Below are positions 24,936 to 34,042 of a stretch of 64,000 bases of DNA, piece after piece. The notes under the pieces are model-generated. The model searched no databases. It had not been told where the DNA came from and saw nothing but the letters and a program-made list of their open reading frames with translations. Position 1 is the stretch's first letter; every line of letters starts with the position of its first letter. Made by a program: the position numbers and the translations under genes. Source of the DNA: Candidatus Obscuribacterales bacterium (GTDB lineage: Bacteria > Cyanobacteriota > Vampirovibrionia > Obscuribacterales > Obscuribacteraceae); the NCBI GenBank assembly GCA_019745415.1, contig JAIETF010000050.1, positions 1-64,000 on the forward strand. The letters run 5' to 3'.

Positions 24936-26368
24936 CAAGACTCCTGGAACAACAGATTGAGAGACTCACACATGGTGGGATGACTGAGAACTACGTTGGC
25001 AAGTTGGTCATAGGTCATGCCGGCAAGCATGGCCACTTGCACAGTCGATGCTATTTCACCGCCATTGAGACAAAGGGCGGCAAAACCCAAAATTTTTGAG
25101 TCTTTCTTGTCGACTATAGCCTTAAGCAGGCCCCTGGTTTCACCTTCTGTGGCGGCGCGTGGAATCTTAGCAGCCGCCAGTTTGAAGACCTTGAAATCAA
25201 GCCCCAACTTGCTTGCTTCCGCCTCGGTCAAGCCCACCCGTCCCAATTCTGGTTCGACAAAAAGAGTATAAGGAATCAAGCGCCCTTTAGTGCTTCTCTT
25301 TGGCTCAAGCCCGCGGTAAAGCTGCATCAGATTATCACGGGCAATACGATAATCATCCCATGAAGCATGGGTAAAGAAGGGGCCACCCTTGCAATCGCCC
25401 AAGGCATAAACTCCCGGCACCCTTGTTTCAAGCTTCTCATCGACTTTGATAAAGCCTCGTCCATCAACTTCCACGCCTATCTTATCGAGATTAAGACCTT
25501 CATTGACGGCAGCCCTGCCTGTGGCTGTCAAAATTTGATCGCAGACAATAATCTGACTTTCCTTTTCACCGCCCTTTTCAATAGTAAGTTCCAAAATCTT
25601 CTTGCCGTGTTCACCGGCGGTAATGGCATCTACCTTCACACCATAAAGAATATCGACGCCCTCGCCGTGCAAGATTAGTTCAACTTCCTTGGCGATATCG
25701 CGATCTTCACGAGATAAAAACTGATCTCCGCGCTCAAGAATAGTGACATGGCTGCCCAAGCGGGCAAAAATCTGGGCAAACTCTAAAGAGATATAGCCAC
25801 CACCAATGATGACAAGACTCTCGGGTAAGGTTTCCAGCTCCATAATCGATGTTGAATCGAGTATTTCAAGGTTCTCTGAACCGAGGCTCAAGGGCAGATC
25901 TGGTTTGAGAGGCTTGGTGCCGGTATTGATAAAGATAACGGGGGCGCATACCGTGCGCTTCTCTAGTGACCCCGAAGTCTCATCGGTAACAGTTACTTCA
26001 ATCTGCTTGACACCTTCACTGTTCTCGATAAAGCGACCATAGCCTTTGATAAAAGTGAGATTCTCGGTGCCGGTAAAAAGAGCCATATGCGTATCAATCA
26101 TCTTGCTGACGACGGCTCTCTTGCGAGCCAGTACTTCTTTCAGACTATCGCCAGCCTTGCTGAAACCATTTCGCCGGGCATCATGATGCAGTCGGGTACC
26201 TGCCACCATGGTCTTGGTCGGTATACAAGCGACATTGATACAAGAGCCGCCAATCATCTTGCTTTCTATTAGGCAGACTCTCTTGCCCGCCTTGCTCATT
26301 GATAAAGCCAGCGACTTTCCGCCCTTACCACCGCCCAGCACCACTATATCGAAGTTTTCAACAGTCAT
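24935..26368 (-). CDS. pyridine nucleotide-disulfide oxidoreductase (Lpd/MerA-like)
   Basis: A 477-residue FAD- and NAD(P)H-dependent class I disulfide reductase. The FAD motif is VVLGGGKGGKSLA at 9-21. The redox-active pair Cys43/Cys48 sits in GGSCINVACIPTK, the NAD(P) motif is VIIGGGYISLEFA, and a second FAD block reads VYALGDCKGG. The C-terminal His463-Glu468 pair in SHPTMCE is the usual proton relay. It is close to dihydrolipoamide dehydrogenase and mercuric-reductase-like proteins. No other 2-oxoacid dehydrogenase subunit is nearby and no mercury-binding domain is present, so the substrate is open. Confidence 0.88.
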   Translation of the reverse strand: MTVENFDIVVLGGGKGGKSLALSMSKAGKRVCLIESKMIGGSCINVACIPTKTMVAGTRLHHDARRNGFSKAGDSLKEVLARKRAVVSKMIDTHMALFTGTENLTFIKGYGRFIENSEGVKQIEVTVTDETSGSLEKRTVCAPVIFINTGTKPLKPDLPLSLGSENLEILDSTSIMELETLPESLVIIGGGYISLEFAQIFARLGSHVTILERGDQFLSREDRDIAKEVELILHGEGVDILYGVKVDAITAGEHGKKILELTIEKGGEKESQIIVCDQILTATGRAAVNEGLNLDKIGVEVDGRGFIKVDEKLETRVPGVYALGDCKGGPFFTHASWDDYRIARDNLMQLYRGLEPKRSTKGRLIPYTLFVEPELGRVGLTEAEASKLGLDFKVFKLAAAKIPRAATEGETRGLLKAIVDKKDSKILGFAALCLNGGEIASTVQVAMLAGMTYDQLANVVLSHPTMCESLNLLFQES

Positions 26369-26477
26369 AGTTCACTCGCTTTGCCGACTCATATATTTTG
26401 GACCGCAATGGGCTAATATAGAATGGTCTAATAGAGAAAGGTTCATATTTTACTTTAATGTTATTGGGAGAAGCGAA

Positions 26478-27857
26478 GTGGAGCCTAAAAGCCAGGGCGA
26501 TAACAAGGGCAAGGCAAAAGCCAAAGACGACAAGAAATCGCCCCCCCAGAAGATGACCCCTCAAAATATGACCCAGAGCCTCAAGGTGATTCAAGACCTG
26601 CGCATCACCCGCAGCGGTCTGAGCAAAACCATGAAAGCGATCAAGCTGGAACAAGAGAGGCTGCAAACAGCCATTAAAAGTGAAAGCAATCGCACCGCCA
26701 CTTCAAAATTCCGCATCGAAGCTCTGAAACAGTACGGCAAAGGCTCTCTGGCATATTCCAGCCTGCAATCAGGCATGGAATACTTCATGAGCGAAGATAA
26801 GGGCTTCATTGCCTATGTGCAAATGCGTGAGAAAAATTCGGTCTGTGTGCTTGCCGACCCTATTTGTGCCGACGAAGACCTAAAAGACCTTATAGAAGAG
26901 TTTGTCAAAGAAAAAAGCGATCCGATTTTTTTGCACGCCTCACATAAAACAGCACAAGTTCTTGCTGAAATGGGTTTTTGTGTCAATGAACTTGGCGTGG
27001 AAACAATCATAGATGTGCAAAATTTTTCACTTTCGGGCAATAAAAAACAATCTTTGCGGCAATCTCGCAACAATGCCAAGAAAGACGGCATTCAGGTGGT
27101 CGAGGTCAAGTCTGTCGACGAACTGCTCTTCAAAGCTTTCAAAAAGATTTCAGACGCTTGGCTGAAAGAGAAAGTGGTGAGCAATTCGGACATGCAATTT
27201 ATTGTGCGCCCGATAGTCTATGTTGATGAACTAGACGTGCGCCGCTTCATTGCCGTCAAAGACAACGAAGTTGTCGGCTTTGTTATTTTTGACCCCATGT
27301 ACGAAAACGGTGAAGTGATCGGTTATATCGCCAATCATCTGCGCAGCAATATAGATCGCAATTATTCTTTGGTAGACGTGATCATCATAGAAGCCATGGA
27401 AAAGTTTAAGGGCGAAGGCAAGAAATGGCTTTCATTAGGACTATCACCTCTGCACAAAGTCAATGACGGCGACGAGTTCAAACATAGCAAGCTCTTAAAG
27501 GCTAATTTTCAATATGCCTTTGAAAATGCCAACTATCTCTACAATTTCAAAAATCTAGCCAGGCACAAAAGTAAGTACCGTCCAGAAATGCCTGGAGCCA
27601 AAGAAGAGAAGGTTTATTGCGTCCTCAAGACTCGTTTCCTGCTTACACGCATGTATGAGGTTTATCATGTGCTTGGTGTAAGCCCGGTCAAGCAGACTGT
27701 TTCACACCTCACTAAAAAGACCGTGGACTGGATCAAAGGCAATATGACGCCGCGTGCTCTGATTGGCAAAGCCATGTTAGTGACAGGCAATAGCACAGCC
27801 CCTAGTTCCTGCGATATAGAAGATGACAGCCGACAGTCAAACGATAAGACTGAGTGA
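26478..27857 (+). CDS. DUF2156 (MprF C-terminal-like) GNAT-fold protein
   Basis: A 459-residue protein with a Lys-rich N-terminal tail and a short helical region. A DUF2156 domain follows (about 90-410): LAYSSLQSGMEYFMSEDKGF, VLADPICADED, RQSRNNAKKDGIQV and LSLGLSPL. In MprF this double-GNAT domain moves lysine from Lys-tRNA onto phosphatidylglycerol. Here the flippase membrane part is absent, so it is a soluble aminoacyl- or acyltransferase candidate. The frame is open from 26208, overlapping the divergent flavoprotein gene; the GTG at 26478 has GGGAG seven bases upstream and removes that overlap. The 3' end overlaps the next hydrolase gene by 35 bases. Confidence 0.8.
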   Translation: MEPKSQGDNKGKAKAKDDKKSPPQKMTPQNMTQSLKVIQDLRITRSGLSKTMKAIKLEQERLQTAIKSESNRTATSKFRIEALKQYGKGSLAYSSLQSGMEYFMSEDKGFIAYVQMREKNSVCVLADPICADEDLKDLIEEFVKEKSDPIFLHASHKTAQVLAEMGFCVNELGVETIIDVQNFSLSGNKKQSLRQSRNNAKKDGIQVVEVKSVDELLFKAFKKISDAWLKEKVVSNSDMQFIVRPIVYVDELDVRRFIAVKDNEVVGFVIFDPMYENGEVIGYIANHLRSNIDRNYSLVDVIIIEAMEKFKGEGKKWLSLGLSPLHKVNDGDEFKHSKLLKANFQYAFENANYLYNFKNLARHKSKYRPEMPGAKEEKVYCVLKTRFLLTRMYEVYHVLGVSPVKQTVSHLTKKTVDWIKGNMTPRALIGKAMLVTGNSTAPSSCDIEDDSRQSNDKTE

Positions 27858-28686
27858 CGGGCGCACTCTTGGCTATGCTACATATGGTGCCGTCGGTGGT
27901 CGCCCGGTGCTTTATTTGCATGGCGGTATGTCCAGTCGCTTAGATATCGCCTTCGCACATCAATATTGTTTATCTGAAAATATCGAGCTTATCGCGCCTG
28001 ATCGCCCCGGAACCGGGCTGAGCTGCCCGCAACCCGGTCGTCGCCTTCTCGACCTCGCTAGAGACATGAAAGCCCTAGCCGATCATCTTCAATATGACAG
28101 TCTGCCGGTCTTTGCTTGGTCTTTGGCCGGTCCCTATGCCTTGGCTTGTGCCTTTGCCTATCCTGATACTTTTAGACGCATTGCCACCATAGGCGGTGTA
28201 GCACCGCTCAATAGCCAGGAGGCAATTAAAGATCTTGGCTTACTGGTCGACCGGCTTGTCCTGACCTGGCCGGTTTCCTGGAAATGGTTGCTTTCACTTT
28301 TGCTGGCTTCCACCGGCAAGTTGCCTCCGTCCATCTTGAAATTTCAAATGGAAAGAGAAGTCAATTCAGAACCGGACCGAGCCATCATCAAAGCTCTCTC
28401 AATTTCGCAAGGGACCAGGTTTATCTATGAATCGGTCAAACAAGGCGGCGACGGTATCATCGCCGACTATGACGCAGTGGCTGCCCCCTGGGGTTTTGCC
28501 CTAGAAGAATTAGACTGTGAACTCGATATCTTTCATGGTGAACTAGACGCCATTTGCCCCTTCAAGCATGCTCTGCACCTGCAAGAAAGCGTCAAAGGCT
28601 CCAAATTGCACGTTGTCAGGGGAGAAGGGCATTTCCTTTTACACCGGCGCCTGGCTGATGTCTTGGCGGTTCTTCTCGCTCACTAG
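27823..28686 (+). CDS. alpha/beta hydrolase
   Basis: A 287-residue alpha/beta-hydrolase fold protein. The oxyanion strand is VLYLHGGMSSR and the RPGTGLS turn is typical of the family. Nucleophile Ser100 sits in FAWSLAGPYA, where the first Gly of GxSxG is replaced by Ala. The acid lies in IFHGELDAICPF, and the His in VVRGEGHFLLH near the end. It is likely an esterase or peptidase-like hydrolase of small molecules. It starts inside the last 35 bases of the DUF2156 gene, suggesting translational coupling and a shared lipid-related job. Confidence 0.85.
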   Translation: MTADSQTIRLSDGRTLGYATYGAVGGRPVLYLHGGMSSRLDIAFAHQYCLSENIELIAPDRPGTGLSCPQPGRRLLDLARDMKALADHLQYDSLPVFAWSLAGPYALACAFAYPDTFRRIATIGGVAPLNSQEAIKDLGLLVDRLVLTWPVSWKWLLSLLLASTGKLPPSILKFQMEREVNSEPDRAIIKALSISQGTRFIYESVKQGGDGIIADYDAVAAPWGFALEELDCELDIFHGELDAICPFKHALHLQESVKGSKLHVVRGEGHFLLHRRLADVLAVLLAH

Positions 28687-28802
28687 CGGGAAGTTAAGGA
28701 AAATCGCTCTCAATTCATCTATTTGTAAAAAGCAAAGGTAGCCAAGCCGAATTGAAAGGCAAAGACCTGTATCCTTGGCTCAGCTAGAGGAGATCTTTGC
28801 TC

Positions 28803-30749
28803 ATGACAATCAAACCTGCATACTTTATGCTTTCGCTGAGCCTTTTGGTTCAGTCTTCCAATCTGAGCGTACTTGCTCAAATTCCCGGCGTCCCGCTTCC
28901 AGGCAGTCAGCCGCCAGTTTACGGCAGTTACTCGTCCGGTCAAAATCAGAACGGCGGTCAAAACGCAGCTCAGGGCGCTAACGGCGGCTCCCAAGTTCTC
29001 TCGGGGCGAGTCAAGCATGACATTATGCCGGCCGAAAAACTTCTTTCTCAGGGCAAATATGCCGAAGCTGAAGGAGCATTCAGAGACGCCTTGGTGAATA
29101 ATCCAGCCGACATGCAAGCCACTTTGGGCTTGGGTGTGGCACTGGCTAAACAATTCAAACTAGACGGTGCCGAAGATCTTTTCGATCGTGTCCTGGCGAC
29201 AGATCCCAATAATGCAGTAGCTTACGCTGGTAAAGCCACTGTTCTACTGAACCGTCTGCAATCGTCCTCGGGCTCGGTGCGTTCACAGAAAGACAGCTAT
29301 CTGGCTCAAGCCGAATCACTGGCCAACCGTGCCGTGCAACTCTCGCCGGCAGCCGCCGAAGCTCACTATGCCTTAGGCTGTGTCTATAAAGAGCAAGGCA
29401 AAATGGATCAGGCTGCCAGTGAATTTAGAAATGCCGTCAATTTTGATCCGCAACATTCATATGCTTATTCGTCTCTGGGTCAGTGCAAATTAGACCAAGG
29501 CTCACTAGTTGAAGCAGCCCAGAATTTTCAACAAGCAATTGCTCTCAATTCAGGAAACTCATCAGCTCACTTTGGTCTGGGCAGTACCCTCTTGAAGCAA
29601 GGGAATGTCGATGATGCCATTAAAGAGCTGAATATCTCGCTCTACCAGTTCCCCAACAGCTGGCCGACCAGAATGATGCTCGGTCAAGCTTATCAAACCC
29701 AGGGCAATTCAGTGGCTGCCTTGAAAGAGTATCAACTCTCAACTTTGATCAAACCAGAGAATGCCGAACCTTACATTCGCATGGCCGATATCAGACAAGA
29801 AAGAGGCGACCTGGAACTGGCTCTGGCAGACCTGCGCAACGGTCTCACCCAAATTCCTTACAACCTCGACCTGCGTATGCGTATCGCCGACATCACCCTC
29901 AAGCTTGAGAAGCCGGATGATGCCATCAAGAACTACAAGACCATCTTGTCGATGAGCCCCAACAATGCTCAAGCAGTCAAGGGTCTTAGTCAGGCCCTTT
30001 ATCAGAAAGCTCAGAAAGCGGCCGTGGGAGCCTTGCTTGCTTCCAACGACTATGATGCGGCTCTGAAAACCTTGGATGAAGCAATCAAACTCAATGCCAA
30101 TGATATGGAATTGCAATTGGCTAAAACCAAGTTGATGTCGCTCTCTGGTAACAAACCAGACCTGGCCTCGATGGCACAACCCACCAATGACGGTGAGCGC
30201 ATCGCCTATGCTGAAGCTCTCATGGCTGCCGGTGAATTCCTGAAAGCACAAGACATGATCAAAGGCGTATTGGCCGATCAAAATGATGCTAAGCAGACCT
30301 ATGCAGTTGCCGACATTGCCTTGATGGTGAAAGATTTGGACAATGCCGAAGCTGCCTATAAAAAAGGGATGAGCTTGGCTGGTTCGCAAGAGAGAGGCCA
30401 GGCCGGTCTCAATAAAGTGACCCAAGCCCGCACAACTTCGGCAGACGATACCAGAGTTGCCAACGAACTCTCTAAAAAAAATCAGTGGGACGGCGCTATT
30501 TCTAAATACAGAAGCGCTATCTCTACCAATCCCAGCTTGGCAGAAGCCCATTTGGGTCTGGCACGAGCCCTGGAAAAGTCCAAGAATCCCAATTCACAGA
30601 CTCTCTTGGAAGCAGTGCAGCAATATGGTTATTACCTCAATCTGCGCACCGATATGCCCAGCAAAGATAGAGAGAAAATGACCAAAGATGCCGATAAGCT
30701 GAAAGAGAAAGCTCTCAAACTAAAAGAGAAAGAGAGCCGCAAACGCTGA
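28803..30749 (+). CDS. exported TPR-repeat protein
   Basis: A 648-residue protein with a Sec signal peptide (ending near VLAQ) and a Gly/Gln/Asn/Ser-rich linker (30-65, including GQNQNGGQNAAQGANGGSQ). It continues with about fourteen TPRs with the classic W-LG-Y-A-F-A-P pattern (AHYALGCVYKEQGKMDQAAS, AYSSLGQCKLDQGSLVEAAQ), and a basic Lys/Glu tail. TTG 28797 is also in frame, but GAGGAG at 28787-28792 suits the ATG at 28803. It is probably a periplasmic or surface scaffold. serC follows 24 bp later. Confidence 0.75.
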   Translation: MTIKPAYFMLSLSLLVQSSNLSVLAQIPGVPLPGSQPPVYGSYSSGQNQNGGQNAAQGANGGSQVLSGRVKHDIMPAEKLLSQGKYAEAEGAFRDALVNNPADMQATLGLGVALAKQFKLDGAEDLFDRVLATDPNNAVAYAGKATVLLNRLQSSSGSVRSQKDSYLAQAESLANRAVQLSPAAAEAHYALGCVYKEQGKMDQAASEFRNAVNFDPQHSYAYSSLGQCKLDQGSLVEAAQNFQQAIALNSGNSSAHFGLGSTLLKQGNVDDAIKELNISLYQFPNSWPTRMMLGQAYQTQGNSVAALKEYQLSTLIKPENAEPYIRMADIRQERGDLELALADLRNGLTQIPYNLDLRMRIADITLKLEKPDDAIKNYKTILSMSPNNAQAVKGLSQALYQKAQKAAVGALLASNDYDAALKTLDEAIKLNANDMELQLAKTKLMSLSGNKPDLASMAQPTNDGERIAYAEALMAAGEFLKAQDMIKGVLADQNDAKQTYAVADIALMVKDLDNAEAAYKKGMSLAGSQERGQAGLNKVTQARTTSADDTRVANELSKKNQWDGAISKYRSAISTNPSLAEAHLGLARALEKSKNPNSQTLLEAVQQYGYYLNLRTDMPSKDREKMTKDADKLKEKALKLKEKESRKR

Positions 30750-30773
30750 TTCGGTAAATGCCAGACAAAAAAA

Positions 30774-31883
30774 ATGACTAAGCAAACTCGCCCCTACAAC
30801 TTCAGCGCCGGTCCGGGTGTTCTGCCCGAAGCGGTCTTGAAGGAAGCACAGACTGAAATGCTGGACTGGAATGGTACCGGCATGTCGGTTATGGAAATGA
30901 GTCACCGCTCCAAAGAATTCGGTGAAATAGCCCACAATGCAGAAAGTGCTCTGCGTCAATTGATGCAGATTCCAGACAACTACAAAGTTCTCTTTCTGCA
31001 AGGTGGTGCTTCGGGGCAGTTTGCCGCCATTCCCCTCAACTTGGCACCGATGGCAGGCGGAAAGCAAGCCGCTTGCGATTATGTAGTGACTGGTTTCTGG
31101 TCGCAAAAAGCCTTTGAAGAGGCTGGTAAATTCAGCCAAGCCGCCCTTGCCGCTGAAGGCGACGGCACCAATATTCCCGATGTGAAAAGCTGGAAACTCA
31201 GCCCTAATTCCTGCTATTTACACTATACAGACAATGAGACCATCCACGGTGTCGAATTTGATCAGGTGCCGGCAGTTGATATACCGCTTGTGGTCGATGT
31301 TTCATCGAGCATTCTTTCTAAACCAATTGATGTAAGCAAATTTGCCTTGGTCTATGCCGGCGCCCAAAAGAACTTCGGACCGGCTGGTCTGACGGTTGTT
31401 ATCGTCAGAGAAGATATGCTGGGCAAAGCCAGTGCCTTAACTCCTTCAATCTTCGACTATAGCGAACAGGCTAAGGCCGAGTCGATGGTAAACACTCCGC
31501 CTACCTATTCTTGGTATATTGCCGGTCTCACTTTCAAATGGTTGCTTTCTATAGGTGGTATCAAAGCCATAGAGAAAACCAACCAAGAGAAAGCCGCCTT
31601 GCTGTATGAAGCCATAGACAGCGCTAGTCACTTTGAAAATCGGGTTGAAAAACATTGTCGCTCCAAAATGAATGTGCCCTTTGTCTTCAAGAAAGAAGTG
31701 CTGGCAAAGCATCCTAAACTAGAAGAACGCTTTCTTAAGGAAGCCAAAGAAAACGGCTTGCTTACCTTAGCCGGACACCGCAGTGTAGGCGGAATGCGTG
31801 CCAGTATTTATAACGCTATGCCGGTTGCCGGTGTGGCTAAATTAGCGCAGTTCATCAAAGATTTTGATCGAACAATCAACTAA
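30774..31883 (+). CDS. serC: phosphoserine aminotransferase (SerC)
   Basis: A PLP enzyme of serine synthesis that transaminates 3-phosphohydroxypyruvate with glutamate (and also serves pyridoxal phosphate synthesis). At 369 residues it has NFSAGPGVLPEAVL near the N-terminus, the MSVMEMSHRS block, FLQGGASGQFAAIP, and PLP-lysine Lys199 in AGAQKNFGPAG, the expected position. The C-terminal GHRSVGGMRASIYNA motif is intact. serA begins 14 bp downstream, giving a compact serine operon. The upstream Shine-Dalgarno is weak. Confidence 0.96.
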   Translation: MTKQTRPYNFSAGPGVLPEAVLKEAQTEMLDWNGTGMSVMEMSHRSKEFGEIAHNAESALRQLMQIPDNYKVLFLQGGASGQFAAIPLNLAPMAGGKQAACDYVVTGFWSQKAFEEAGKFSQAALAAEGDGTNIPDVKSWKLSPNSCYLHYTDNETIHGVEFDQVPAVDIPLVVDVSSSILSKPIDVSKFALVYAGAQKNFGPAGLTVVIVREDMLGKASALTPSIFDYSEQAKAESMVNTPPTYSWYIAGLTFKWLLSIGGIKAIEKTNQEKAALLYEAIDSASHFENRVEKHCRSKMNVPFVFKKEVLAKHPKLEERFLKEAKENGLLTLAGHRSVGGMRASIYNAMPVAGVAKLAQFIKDFDRTIN

Positions 31884-31896
31884 GAAAGTAGAAATA

Positions 31897-33069
31897 ATGT
31901 TCAAGATTCAGACCCTCAACAATATCTCTGTGGCGGGCTTAGAACGTTTCCCGCGTGATCGCTACGAAATTGCCAGCGAAATGAATAAACCTGATGCACT
32001 CTTGCTCAGGTCTTTCAATATGCATAATCTGGAATTGCCGGTCACGCTCAAAGCGGTTGGCAGAGCCGGTGCCGGGGTGAACAATATACCGGTAGACAGT
32101 TGTACAAAACTGGGCATTCCTGTTTTCAACGCTCCGGGCGCCAATGCTAATGCCGTCAAAGAACTGGTACTGGCGGCGATGCTGCTCTCATCGCGCAATA
32201 TTGTGCAAGCCTGGGATTTTACAAGACAATTGAACGGCAGCGACGAAGAAATAGATAAGCTTGTGGAAAGCGAGAAGAAGAGATTTCTCGGCATCGAACT
32301 AGCCGGACGAACTCTCGGTGTAGCAGGCTTAGGCGCCATAGGCGTCAGAGTAGCCAATGCCGCCCTCAGCTTAGGTATGAAAGTAATTGGCTACGATCCT
32401 CACATCACCGTAAGCAATGCCTGGCAATTGCATTCAGATGTTAAGGGCGTCAGTTCTATGAGCGAAGTCCTGGCTTCGTCAGACTTTGTCACAGTACATG
32501 TGCCGCTTGTTGCCGAGACGACCAATCTTATCGACAGCAAACGTCTGGCTAAGGCAAAGCCGGGCATCACCATTTTGAATTTCGCCCGACCGGGCATAGC
32601 CGACGAAGAAGCAATTTTGCAGGCGATCAATTCCGGCAAGGTACGCGCTTACGTTTGCGACTTCCCCTCTAATAGATTGAAAGATCATCCCAAAGTAATC
32701 AGCCTGCCGCATCTTGGAGCCTCGACCAGCGAAGCGGAAGAGAACTGCGCCATAATGGTGGCTGATCAACTGCGCAATTATCTAGAATACGGCGAAATCA
32801 AGAACTCGGTCAACTTTCCGGATATGCATCTACCTCAGGGCAACGCCCACCGCATGTTGGTGGCCAATGCCAACGTTCCACATATGATCGAGCGTATCTC
32901 AGCCGCCGTTTCGAATGCCAATATCAATATACTTGATATGCTTAACCGCTCACGCGGCGAAGTAGCTTGCACTTTGCTCGACTTACAGGAACCGGCACCA
33001 CAGGCGGTGATAGACGAAATATCGGCCGTGAAAGGCGTACTGAAAGTACGAGTGCTAGATCTGAAATAG
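31897..33069 (+). CDS. serA: D-3-phosphoglycerate dehydrogenase (SerA, ACT type)
   Basis: It oxidises 3-phosphoglycerate with NAD+, the first step of serine synthesis. From ATG 31897 the protein is 390 residues: N-terminal substrate domain with GRAGAGVNNIPV, Rossmann motif GLGAIG at 144-149, and catalytic-domain LNFARPG and SLPHLGASTSEAEENC blocks. A C-terminal ACT domain (about 310-390, HRMLVANANVPHMIERISAA) probably senses serine. The frame could open at 31864 inside serC, but the N-terminus MFKIQTLNNIS fits the short SerA family and leaves a normal 13 bp gap. Confidence 0.94.
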   Translation: MFKIQTLNNISVAGLERFPRDRYEIASEMNKPDALLLRSFNMHNLELPVTLKAVGRAGAGVNNIPVDSCTKLGIPVFNAPGANANAVKELVLAAMLLSSRNIVQAWDFTRQLNGSDEEIDKLVESEKKRFLGIELAGRTLGVAGLGAIGVRVANAALSLGMKVIGYDPHITVSNAWQLHSDVKGVSSMSEVLASSDFVTVHVPLVAETTNLIDSKRLAKAKPGITILNFARPGIADEEAILQAINSGKVRAYVCDFPSNRLKDHPKVISLPHLGASTSEAEENCAIMVADQLRNYLEYGEIKNSVNFPDMHLPQGNAHRMLVANANVPHMIERISAAVSNANINILDMLNRSRGEVACTLLDLQEPAPQAVIDEISAVKGVLKVRVLDLK

Positions 33070-33108
33070 CTGCTTTATTTTTAGGCAGGCTGGGCTTATT
33101 ATAGTTGT

Positions 33109-33981
33109 ATGGCTAAAGCTCACAACTCTTTTATTATCAGCCCCGAAAAGGCAGACAGCGAAGGCAAGCTTTTTCGCTCACCTCTGCGATATCCGGGCGG
33201 CAAACAGAAGGCTATTGAGGCCATCAGTCGACATTTGCCCAAGCGCGTTGCCGAATATAGAGAAGCCATGGTCGGTGGTGGCAGTGTATTCTTTCATGCC
33301 CGTTCAATGGCGCTGGCCGACAGCTATTGGCTCAATGACAAGTTCGAAGAGTTAGCGTCTTTCTATTTGACCGTGCAAGACGAGAAAAAGTGTCGCCGTC
33401 TAATTAGAGATCTGAAAAATCTTCTGCAAAGCTTCAAAACTGCCGATCAAGCCAAGGAGTATTTTCTTAAGGCTCGCCGAATTGAAGAAAAAGATCCCTA
33501 TAAACAAGCCCTGTTTTTTTTCTTCTTCAATAGAGTCACTTTCTCAGGTACCACCAGGGCTGGTGGCTTCAGTCGCAGCGCTGCTGAAAGCCGTTTTACC
33601 CTCTCATCTATTGAGAGATTAGAACCAATGCCTGTCGCTCTAGAAAATGTGCGCATCACCTGCCTCGACTTCGAAAGCCTTATCGCAGAGCCGGGTGACG
33701 ATGTCTTCATCTTCTTAGACCCACCCTATTACACAGCTTCTAAGCTCTATGGCAAAGATGGTTTATTGCATTCCTTCGACCATGAGAAATTGGCGGCTCT
33801 CTTGCAGAAAACTAAACATCGCTTTCTGATTACCTATGACGATTGCCCCGAAGTTCGTAAACTTTATCGCTTTGCCAATATCAAAAGCTGGAGCCTGCAG
33901 TACGGCATGAATAACTGCTCGGTAACCAGAGAGAGCAAGATCGGCAATGAGCTTTTCATTGCCAACTATCCGCTCAAATAA
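33109..33981 (+). CDS. D12-class DNA adenine methyltransferase (orphan)
   Basis: A 290-residue N6-adenine methylase of the Dam/DpnIIA alpha class. RSPLRYPGGKQ forms the AdoMet-binding start, EAMVGGGSVFF is motif I (EPFVGGG in most relatives), and DPPYY at 204-208 is the catalytic motif IV. FSGTTRAGGFSRS and the C-terminal RESKIGNELFIANY block are also present. No restriction enzyme gene is adjacent, so it looks solitary, with a role in replication timing, mismatch repair or gene regulation, or as protection. The recognition site cannot be read from sequence. Confidence 0.88.
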   Translation: MAKAHNSFIISPEKADSEGKLFRSPLRYPGGKQKAIEAISRHLPKRVAEYREAMVGGGSVFFHARSMALADSYWLNDKFEELASFYLTVQDEKKCRRLIRDLKNLLQSFKTADQAKEYFLKARRIEEKDPYKQALFFFFFNRVTFSGTTRAGGFSRSAAESRFTLSSIERLEPMPVALENVRITCLDFESLIAEPGDDVFIFLDPPYYTASKLYGKDGLLHSFDHEKLAALLQKTKHRFLITYDDCPEVRKLYRFANIKSWSLQYGMNNCSVTRESKIGNELFIANYPLK

Positions 33982-34042
33982 GATAAGCAGTAAAATAAGA
34001 GAAACTCTGGCAAACCTTGCCTGTATTAATTTAGGATGAGCC

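Noticed and set aside
31864-31896. Upstream start for serA inside serC
   Set aside because: The extra residues are untypical of SerA and it would overlap the serC end; the ATG at 31897 fits better.
33109-33981. Complete restriction-modification system
   Set aside because: Only the methylase is present; neighbours are serA and a TPR gene.
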